Positions 7,172-13,832 of a stretch of DNA of 19,034 nucleotides are shown here, piece after piece. How positions within the stretch are numbered: the stretch's first letter is position 1; each line of letters begins with the position of its first letter. The position numbers were made by a program, and so were the translations under genes. The notes under the pieces were generated by a model, which was not told where the DNA came from, did no database searches, and saw only the letters and a list, made by a program, of their open reading frames with translations. Source of the stretch: RGIG5612 sp964528825 (GTDB taxonomy: Bacteria > Bacillota > Clostridia > Lachnospirales > Lachnospiraceae); the NCBI GenBank assembly GCA_964528825.1, contig CAZGVB010000028.1, positions 1-19,034 on the forward strand, read 5' to 3'.

Positions 7172-8575
7172 AAGATGCTTGCTAAGCACCTTTTCCTTTT
7201 CGGCTCTCATATCCTCTATCTTCTTTTTGCTCAAAGGATATACAAATCTCAATATCACAAAAATGAGCAGATAAAGCACTGCGGGTATGAGTACCGAATC
7301 GGTAAACATCATCTTCAAGGTGCTCTCGTTGATATTTGCCGTATTGAGTACGTTGTCTGTATATCCTATGCGCAGGAGGGCTGCATTGACCAATATTGCC
7401 GCTACAGTCTGTCCGAGCTTGCGCATGAATGTAAAGAACGCGTAGCTTGTCGCCTCATCATGAAGGCCGAAATTGATCTCATTATAATCTATGGCATCGG
7501 TAGCGATAGCCCATACCAGCAGGAATATGAAAGCATTGCCTATGCCTGAGAGCAGGCATACGGCAAGAAACATCCATACGTTCGTGCCTCCCACAAAGAA
7601 TAATGCAAGGTTGCAAAGGCCTGCCATGAGCATACCGTATGCACATACATCACGTCTGCCGAAGCGCGTGCCCATCTTGCCGGCAAAGAACATTATGACA
7701 GCGACAGGCAGATATTGACATACCGTCGGCATCATAGACAGAGCCGGTGCGTTGAAATAATAATTAAAAAGATATGTATTATAGCTCTGGCTGAACATCT
7801 GCGCCGCCAAGAAAAGCATTCCCACAAAGCAGACAGCCATATAAGGGCGGCTCTTTAAGAGGACCTTTATGACCTTCCAGGTCTGGCCCTTTTCCTTCGG
7901 TGCGGGCTTGGTAGGCACCCTTTCCTTGGTCCATTTGTAGCAAAGAAGATATGCGACAATGGATATAGCGGATATTACAATAGTACCTATGATTATCTTG
8001 TTGTAGCTCATGACCGATGTTCCGTCGGCATTTTTTACATAGCAGAAGCTGATCAAGAGCATTGCAGGTATCGCGCCGAAGGTAGATCCGATAGATCTGA
8101 ATACCGACAGCGACGATCTTTCGCGGTCGTCGGATGTGATTACCTGAGCAAGCGAGCCGTAAGGAATGTTAATACCGGTATACAGCATACCGAACAATAT
8201 ATATGTCACATATGCGTATACCAGATATCCGGTCTGACTGAGCCCCGGTATCTTTATGAACATCAATATAGCCGAAAGTGCTGTGGGAACGGCAAGCGTC
8301 TTCAGCCAGCGGCGATATCTGCCCGCCTTTGTAGGCTGCATGCGGTCGATCATGCGTCCCCAAAGAGGATCATTGATCGCATCCCAGATACGGGCAATAA
8401 TGAACATTATCATAATGCTCACTACACCGATGCCCAGCACGTCGGTATAATATTTTTGCAAAACGCTCTGCACCAGGCCGAATACCAGCAAGGATGCCAG
8501 ATCACCCATGGCATACCCGATCTTATCACGGGCACCTATGCCGCTTGTACGTGAAATATAGCTGTCTTCCATCAT
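7163..8575 (-). CDS. GPH-family (MFS) glycoside/sulfosugar:cation symporter
   Basis: A 470-residue, twelve-helix transporter of the glycoside-pentoside-hexuronide:cation symporter family. Typical marks are KIGYAMGDLASLL near the N-terminus, ARIWDAINDPLWGRMIDR in helix 2 to loop 2, and a conserved central segment YGSLAQVITSDDRERSSLS. The start at 8575 (ATG ATG) has GAGGAG just upstream. It lies 110 bp downstream of the GH31 gene on the same strand and is probably cotranscribed with it. Transporters of this family (YihO/YihP type) accompany sulfoquinovosidases in other sulfoglycolytic loci, so uptake of sulfoquinovose or its glycerol glycoside is likely. The substrate is not visible in the sequence. 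Confidence 0.88.
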   Translation of the reverse strand: MMEDSYISRTSGIGARDKIGYAMGDLASLLVFGLVQSVLQKYYTDVLGIGVVSIMIMFIIARIWDAINDPLWGRMIDRMQPTKAGRYRRWLKTLAVPTALSAILMFIKIPGLSQTGYLVYAYVTYILFGMLYTGINIPYGSLAQVITSDDRERSSLSVFRSIGSTFGAIPAMLLISFCYVKNADGTSVMSYNKIIIGTIVISAISIVAYLLCYKWTKERVPTKPAPKEKGQTWKVIKVLLKSRPYMAVCFVGMLFLAAQMFSQSYNTYLFNYYFNAPALSMMPTVCQYLPVAVIMFFAGKMGTRFGRRDVCAYGMLMAGLCNLALFFVGGTNVWMFLAVCLLSGIGNAFIFLLVWAIATDAIDYNEINFGLHDEATSYAFFTFMRKLGQTVAAILVNAALLRIGYTDNVLNTANINESTLKMMFTDSVLIPAVLYLLIFVILRFVYPLSKKKIEDMRAEKEKVLSKHLAQ

Positions 8576-8602
8576 TCATCTCCTCTGTTTCTTTTGTATT
8601 AT

Positions 8603-8618
8603 CAGCCTGTACAGGCTG
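8603..8618. promoter_or_regulatory. Perfect 16-bp palindrome upstream of the symporter gene
   Basis: CAGCCTGTACAGGCTG is a perfect inverted repeat ending 28 bp before the symporter start codon, next to TAATAC on the minus strand. It could be an operator or a small intercistronic hairpin (6-bp stem, GUAC loop). No well-spaced promoter is clear here. Confidence 0.45.
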
Positions 8619-8685
8619 CAATGATCCCCTTCAAAAGCTGCGGCTGTATCTGCCGCATCTGCCCAAGATTTTCTAATGATTCCGC

Positions 8686-10656
8686 TTACAGCTTTGCCGC
8701 CTCTGCGAACAGGTCGGCATATTCGCTGCCTTCCCTATAAAATACGGCAGGCTGCCCGATCGGTGCTGCTATATCGATATCCTGACCTCCCTCGAAGGTC
8801 TCACCGCTCCAGAAATGTATCCATTTCCCGTCCGGCAGGCAGACTTTTCTTGTCTTTGCGCCTTTTTTGATAACAGGAGCCACATAGACATCATCGCCGA
8901 AGAAATATGAATATTCATCCCTGCTCTTGCTGTGATCACCCGTCTCCCAAAAGTCCGGTCTTATCGCCGGGATACCCTTCATAGCGTCATCGATGCACTT
9001 CTTGATATAAGGCTTCAATGCGGCATGTATACAGCTCAGTCTGACCGTATGCGCCGTCACGCCCGGCGCATCAAATTGGCTGTTTGCCCACGGACGTATG
9101 GATTCATGACTTCTCATCATTAGCGAAAATGCGCTTATCTCCATCCATCTTGTAAACAATTCGTCGTCTCTCTTCAGCTTGCCGAATGAGAAGAAGCCTC
9201 CTATATCCCAATGAACCATGGTGACACCGGAAAAGCCGAGCGAAAAGCATGCCGGCATGATGCATGGCAGGCCATAATCCTTCGTATAATCCGTATGCTG
9301 GTCTCCGTTCCAGAGTACGGGGGCGTATTTCTGGATACCGAGATATCCCGAGCGCATAAAGAACATGACATCCTCCCTGCCATATTCCTCTACAGCCTCT
9401 CTGTTGAGCTTTGCCCACATTACAGGCCATTTGTTGTGCAGCAGCGCGGGATCTCCGTCATGCAATATACAATCCACAGGCAGGTATTCGCCGAAATCCG
9501 CCATCCAGCCTGATATGCCGAGATCCAGCATATTTTTCTTGATAAGTATATCCTTTGTAAAACGCACAGCTTCAGGATTGGTCAGATCTATCATGCCGGC
9601 ATCAAAAGTCGTGGACTTTATATGATATATCTCTCCGTTTTGACGCCTTATAAGATATCCCGCCTCGGCGCATTGCTCGTACAATCTGCTGCCCTTTACC
9701 AGATAAGGATTGATATATGCAAGGAATCTCACGCCTCTTTCATTAAGCTGCTCTATGGCATTCTTTAGATTCGGATAAAGCGACTCGTCCGCTTCCCAGT
9801 TCCACCATACCTGTTTGCCCATAACGGTACGATTTTCGCCGGACCAATCCTGACTCCATACTCCGCATATCTTCGCACCCTTGTCAAGCATGTCAAAGGT
9901 CTTATCAAGTACCGTCTGCGTGCCTCCCTGAATGCCGAGGATCATGCCGTCCAGGCACCAATCCGGTATATATTGTCTGTTCGGGATATTGGCGGCTGCA
10001 AATGCGGCTGTTTCTCTGAAATCCCTGCCATATTGTATCTTTAATGTACGCGGGCAGCTGTCAAAGGCAAATATATATGCATCATCCGCAAATGTCGCTT
10101 TTCCGTCGCAGTCCGTATCAAATGCGATAAATCTGCCCTTATCGGTCACAAAGACCGGCATCGGCGCATACGAGCCTATCTGTGAATGAGGCTTCTCGCG
10201 ATACAGCGCCGCAGGCAGCAGTGCCTTTTCGATAACGGTGCGAGCCTTGATATGCTCGGATACGAAATTAACTACACTCTCTCCCCGCAGATTTACCTTG
10301 CGATATTGCTCTCCACCGCCGAATACAGCCTCGTTTGCTTCCGCCGGAAGTCTGATCTCATAAGACCAGCCGCTCTCTCCGGCAAATTCTGCCTGCACCC
10401 CGCATGCGATCTCTTTATATCTAACACTGAAGACATGACCCTCTGCACCGAATGTGATCTCGCCATCTCCATTGCATGTTATATCCAATGCTATTCTCTC
10501 TGCCTCACGGACTTCTGTCTTTACCGTTCCCCTCGAGGAGGTATAAGTCTTTTCCTGTCTGATCGCGGTTACAAACGGCATCTCCTTGCTGTGTGTCAAT
10601 ATTACATTTTCGCCGTCAATCAGCTTCCATCCGTCATTTAACAGACTTTTCAGCAT
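8686..10656 (-). CDS. GH31 glycosidase of the YihQ (sulfoquinovosidase) type with altered sulfonate site
   Basis: A 656-residue retaining alpha-glycosidase that follows E. coli YihQ closely along the catalytic domain. The nucleophile is D387 in WMADFGEY and the acid/base is D452 in NGDQHTDY. Of the YihQ substrate-pocket residues, Q262, Q288 and W304 are kept (Q243, Q269, W285), but R301 is Q282 and Y508 is F488. Those two help hold the sulfonate in YihQ, so activity on sulfoquinovosides is plausible but not assured. I chose the ATG at 10656 because GGGAGG lies six bases upstream; the frame continues to 10692 without a ribosome site. No signal peptide is seen, so it is cytoplasmic and would act on glycosides brought in by the symporter downstream. 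Activity on a related 6-substituted glucoside is the alternative. Confidence 0.88.
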   Translation of the reverse strand: MLKSLLNDGWKLIDGENVILTHSKEMPFVTAIRQEKTYTSSRGTVKTEVREAERIALDITCNGDGEITFGAEGHVFSVRYKEIACGVQAEFAGESGWSYEIRLPAEANEAVFGGGEQYRKVNLRGESVVNFVSEHIKARTVIEKALLPAALYREKPHSQIGSYAPMPVFVTDKGRFIAFDTDCDGKATFADDAYIFAFDSCPRTLKIQYGRDFRETAAFAAANIPNRQYIPDWCLDGMILGIQGGTQTVLDKTFDMLDKGAKICGVWSQDWSGENRTVMGKQVWWNWEADESLYPNLKNAIEQLNERGVRFLAYINPYLVKGSRLYEQCAEAGYLIRRQNGEIYHIKSTTFDAGMIDLTNPEAVRFTKDILIKKNMLDLGISGWMADFGEYLPVDCILHDGDPALLHNKWPVMWAKLNREAVEEYGREDVMFFMRSGYLGIQKYAPVLWNGDQHTDYTKDYGLPCIMPACFSLGFSGVTMVHWDIGGFFSFGKLKRDDELFTRWMEISAFSLMMRSHESIRPWANSQFDAPGVTAHTVRLSCIHAALKPYIKKCIDDAMKGIPAIRPDFWETGDHSKSRDEYSYFFGDDVYVAPVIKKGAKTRKVCLPDGKWIHFWSGETFEGGQDIDIAAPIGQPAVFYREGSEYADLFAEAAKL

Positions 10657-10846
10657 GATATACCTCCCTATTCTTACAAATGGTACATGCAAGCAACAAT
10701 GCTTATCAATATCTTATGTGCGCATTCGGCGCTCCTCACAGCTACAGCCGTGGGACTCTTGCTGCCTGCCAAGTGTATTGGCCGGCAGGTCCATTTCCGG
10801 TAAAAATATAAATCTGCACAGAGTGCATACATTATTTTGGCCCGGC
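10657..10846 (-). promoter_or_regulatory. Long 5' leader of the GH31 gene with hairpins
   Basis: From the predicted start near 10846 to the ATG there are about 190 nt. It contains CCTGCC (10765-10770) with GGCAGG (10784-10789), and inside them a competing pair GCCAA/TTGGC (10768-10772, 10778-10782). A second hairpin follows, CACGGCT-GT-AGCTGTG on the minus strand. I do not recognise a known riboswitch class. Confidence 0.4.
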
Positions 10847-10852
10847 GATTAT

Positions 10853-10881
10853 ATATTAAGCACAAAAAAAGGCTCTGTCAA
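10853..10881 (-). promoter_or_regulatory. Sigma-A promoter of the GH31-symporter unit
   Basis: On the minus strand TTGACA (10881-10876), a 17-base spacer and TAATAT (10858-10853). No gene lies between it and the GH31 start, so it is the likely promoter for GH31 and the symporter. Confidence 0.75.
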
Positions 10882-10918
10882 GAACCATGCACGTTATTTT
10901 TTAACAGTGTGAATTAAA

Positions 10919-10977
10919 TTTCAAGGCAAAATTTAAGCCGACTTCGGTTCCTTGAAATCAAAGAATCAAAGTCGGCT
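10919..10977 (-). terminator. Possible terminator or pseudoknot-like element downstream of SLH protein 1
   Basis: Two complementary pairs interleave: TTTCAAGG (10919-10926) with CCTTGAAA (10950-10957), and AGCCGACTT (10936-10944) with AAGTCGGCT (10969-10977). On the minus strand the second pair forms a 9-bp stem followed by TAAATTTTG, like a weak terminator for the SLH gene that stops at 11107. The first pair would compete with it or form an H-type pseudoknot. The rest of the 450-bp gap 10657-11106 holds the GH31 leader and promoter and no gene. Confidence 0.5.
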
Positions 10978-11106
10978 CTTATCAACATATTTTACGCTGT
11001 ATCTCAAACTTTACCGGCATTTTCCTTATACCTTAAGGATATAAGAACGATCACTCTTCAGCCTTGGCTGCAGCTGCTTAATACCATAGCTGTTTACATA
11101 CAATGT

Positions 11107-12653
11107 TCAGCCTTTCGATGTAACATTCAAATAATATCTGTAGATAAAGGTTACCATCTGCCTGCGCTCGATATTGCTTACTCTGTCGAATATCCATGTG
11201 TCGTTACCCTGAGCAACACCCTGTGTTATCTCGTTTTCCTTCGCCCACGCGATCGCCTTATACGTATCTGAGGACCGACTCAGGACGCCGTCAACATCCG
11301 TAAATCCGGTAGTCGCAGCTGTAAATGCCGGTCTGCCTGCCATACGATACAGCATGATGATGGTTGACGCTCTTGATATGGAATTTTCCGGTCTGTATGT
11401 CACGGTGCCGTCACTTTCCGTATATCCGACCGTAATGCCTGCTCCCACTGCCCAATAGATACCCTCTACAGCACCCGCCGAGACATTGCTGATATCGGTA
11501 AATTTCACAGCCTTCCTGCCTTTTTCAAGAGCCTTTGCCGCTGCCTGCGGATCGATAAGCTTTGCAAGTCTGTAAAGCATTACCGCCATCTGTGCTCTTG
11601 TAGTATCGGTAAGTCTGGAGAAATACATTACTCCGCTGCTGTCTTTCTTTCCTTTTACAATACCGTTATCTGCTGCCCAGTATGTTCTTTTAAATTCATT
11701 TATGCCGACAGTTCCATTTTCAACAAGTGCTTCCGTCACATCATAGAATCTTGTCTGGACATTGCAGGTGGCTTTATATTTTCCGTCTTCGGTAGTTGCA
11801 CTCACTGTAGTATTTCCATATTGGAGTGCACAGACATTGCCGTCTTCTTCCACTTTTACGACTGATTCATCATCTGACGTCCAGATGATATTTTTATTTG
11901 TCGCATTTTCGGGAGCAACGGTTGCCTTAAGCTGAACATATTTTCCGGTATTTACTGTTATAGCTGTCTGATCAAGCGTTATACCCGTTACGGCTACAGG
12001 AGGATTTGCTATGGCAACATCCGTAAAATCCATTATCTGCGCTGTTTTTTCACTTGGATCCGCTGCGGCACCCGCAACTGCATCCTTTACGGCAAAATTT
12101 GCTTTTCCTTCGCTCCCTCCCGCCTTGAACTTAAGGGCAGCCACTACCGCGCTTCCTTTTGTAAGGGACTTTTCGTCGCCGTACATGGATATGAGCAGCT
12201 CTCCGTTCGACTTTTTGCTGACCATTAGTCCCACGGCGGTATCATATGATTCATATACTACCTTTTCGGCGTCATATGTCACCGTTGCCTGCGCATATCC
12301 GTAGCTTTCCGCNNNNNNNNNNNNNNNNNNNNNNNNNNNNNNNNNNNNNNNNNNNNNNNNNNNNNNNNNNNNNNNNNNNNNNNNNNNNNNNNNNNNNNNN
12401 NNNNNNNNNNNNCTACCTTTTCGGCGTCATATGTCACCGTTGCCTGCGCATATCCGTAGCTTTCCGCTTCCGAGCCTATCACGACATTTACGACAAATTC
12501 TTCTTCAGGTTCAACTGTCGCCTTTGACGGTGCAAGCGTGATCGTATAATCCCCGGATGTTGCGGTCGGATCAGCTGCAGCGGGAACTACCAAGCTTGTG
12601 ACCGATACAGCCGCTGCAAGAAGCACTGCCAGGATTTTTTTTATTCTTTTCAT
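11107..12653 (-). CDS. Secreted SLH-domain protein 1 with cohesin-like and Ig-like (Big_2) domains, interrupted by an assembly gap
   Basis: Starting at 12653 (MKRIKK), a signal peptide ends near AAA-D, then comes a cohesin-like domain, a Big_2 Ig-like domain (ITLDQTAITVNTGKYVQLKA) and three SLH repeats reaching the C-terminus, with motifs such as TDTTRAQMAVMLYR and NSISRASTIIMLYR. A run of 100 N (12313-12412) breaks the frame, but 12258-12312 and 12413-12467 are identical. Merging the two copies gives 1392 bases, exactly 464 codons in one frame (463 residues). The gene is therefore intact. SLH repeats usually bind pyruvylated secondary wall polymers, so this is a cell-surface protein. It closely resembles the SLH protein at 13833-15602 but lacks its CAP domain. 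No dockerin is seen in the window, so the cohesin-like module need not mean a cellulosome. Confidence 0.88.
12313..12412. other. Scaffold gap (100 N) flanked by identical 55-bp ends
   Basis: The 55 bases before the gap (12258-12312) and after it (12413-12467) are identical. This is the usual mark of two contigs that overlap by one k-mer and were joined with N padding. There is probably no missing sequence here. Confidence 0.9.
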
Positions 12654-12703
12654 TGATTTTGTTCCTTTGCTTTGAAAGCATTTCCGTACATCTTGGGAGT
12701 TCA

Positions 12704-12769
12704 TTGCAGGGTCACCTCAGGATCACCTCAGGATCATTGCAAGATCACCGTCAAATTACCGTCAAATAC
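12704..12769. repeat. 11-bp tandem repeat array upstream of SLH protein 1
   Basis: About six units of 11 bp on the plus strand: TTGCAGGGTCA, CCTCAGGATCA (twice), TTGCAAGATCA, CCGTCAAATTA, CCGTCAAATAC. It lies between the stop codon of the cohesin-like gene (12789) and the start of SLH protein 1 (12653), in that gene's probable promoter region. On the minus strand two units contain TTGAC, a half -35 box. Confidence 0.75.
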
Positions 12770-12788
12770 CGCAAAAGCTATGATCTTG

Positions 12789-13715
12789 TTACTGCAGCTT
12801 GCTTTTATTTTTCTTTTTCACTGCTGCCGCGATCACAATGACCGCAGCTATAGCGACAGTGCAAATGATAATGATGATATAAAAAGGAAATGCCATTTCC
12901 TCTTTCGTCCATGTATTCTCGGAATCAGGAGATCCGTCCGGGGCAATGTCATCCTCATTGATATTGACAGCGGCTATCTCGTCCGCCTTTCCGAGTATCA
13001 CAGATTCCCCGTCCGCATCTTCTGTGATCAGATTGCCCTCTTTATCTATCTTATATGTATTGCCGTCCTGATCGTTATAATAAATATTGCCTTCATCATC
13101 TGACATTTTATCGAGAATAAGGCCCGCGTTTTCTGAGCTTTCTTCTCTTTGCGGCTGTGCAGTACTCGTCGTTTCTGTAATGCCGACCTGCATATCATTT
13201 CGTATTACGTAAAATGAATCCATTCCGTTATATGTGCTCACGCTTGCAGATCTTAACGCGACCTGTGAATCACCGGCCGCCAAAGCCGTCACATGTAATG
13301 TCGCGGCCTTTACGCTGTTCGGCCATGTGTCACCGTCGATATCTGCGGCAAGATAACCAAGCGTCACATCCGTCCGGCCGCTTAAGCTGCCGCCCTGCTC
13401 TATCAATGAACAATCGACTCCTTCATATGTATCATATCCATCGATCCTGAGCTGCTGCGTATTAATGCTCACCACAGCAGACAGCGCATACATCAGATAA
13501 GCACCCGCACTGTCCGTTCTGGTAAGTATAAGATCAATATCAAAGGAATCACCCTGATCTACTTTTATTTGAGACGACCCCTCTGCTGAAAGCTCCATGC
13601 TGTAGCTTTGAGATGTATCCTCCGCAAAAGCAGCTTTGACAAAGCCCATACATATCAATATAACTATCAACAGCATGCTCAGGCTTTTCATCGTCGGCCG
13701 TTTCTTTATTTTCAT
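12789..13715 (-). CDS. Membrane-anchored surface protein with cohesin-like domain
   Basis: A 308-residue protein starting at 13715, with AAGG about eight bases upstream. A signal peptide (residues about 1-31, ending in AFA-ED) is followed by a beta-rich region of about 145 residues resembling a cohesin-type domain (FDIDLILTRTD, AVVSINTQQLRIDGYD, AATLHVTALAAGDSQVAL). An acidic linker with Asp/Asn/Gly repeats follows (YYNDQDGNTYKIDKEGN), then one C-terminal membrane helix (FPFYIIIIICTVAIAAVIVIAAAV) and a short lysine-rich tail. It sits between two SLH proteins on the same strand that share the cohesin-like module, so the three are probably a surface set. Anchoring differs: a membrane helix here, SLH repeats in the neighbours. 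Specific function is unknown; the cohesin assignment is moderate. Confidence 0.8.
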   Translation of the reverse strand: MKIKKRPTMKSLSMLLIVILICMGFVKAAFAEDTSQSYSMELSAEGSSQIKVDQGDSFDIDLILTRTDSAGAYLMYALSAVVSINTQQLRIDGYDTYEGVDCSLIEQGGSLSGRTDVTLGYLAADIDGDTWPNSVKAATLHVTALAAGDSQVALRSASVSTYNGMDSFYVIRNDMQVGITETTSTAQPQREESSENAGLILDKMSDDEGNIYYNDQDGNTYKIDKEGNLITEDADGESVILGKADEIAAVNINEDDIAPDGSPDSENTWTKEEMAFPFYIIIIICTVAIAAVIVIAAAVKKKNKSKLQ

Positions 13716-13738
13716 AAACCTTTCCTTGGTTCTGATCT

Positions 13739-13785
13739 CGGCTGCTGCCTGCAATATTTTATCTGTCAAGCTAAAGCAGCAGCCG
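13739..13785 (-). promoter_or_regulatory. Inverted repeat upstream of the cohesin-like gene
   Basis: CGGCTGCTGC (13739-13748) and GCAGCAGCCG (13776-13785) are perfect 10-base complements with 27 bases between, inside the 117-bp gap between SLH protein 2 and the cohesin-like gene. There is no U-run after it on the minus strand, so it is more likely a leader structure or operator than a terminator. Confidence 0.4.
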
Positions 13786-13832
13786 TTTATCCGATAATTA
13801 AAAATACATACTCATACGGATCTGTAATAAAA

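Noticed and set aside
10657..10846. Cobalamin or TPP riboswitch in the GH31 leader
   Set aside because: The conserved core sequences of those classes are absent.
11107..12653. Two separate or frameshifted SLH genes
   Set aside because: The break is only an N gap with duplicated 55-bp edges; merging restores one frame.
12704..12769. 11-bp repeats as a CRISPR or replication-origin iteron array
   Set aside because: The repeats are too short and have no spacers for CRISPR; no replication protein gene is near, so there is no support for iterons.
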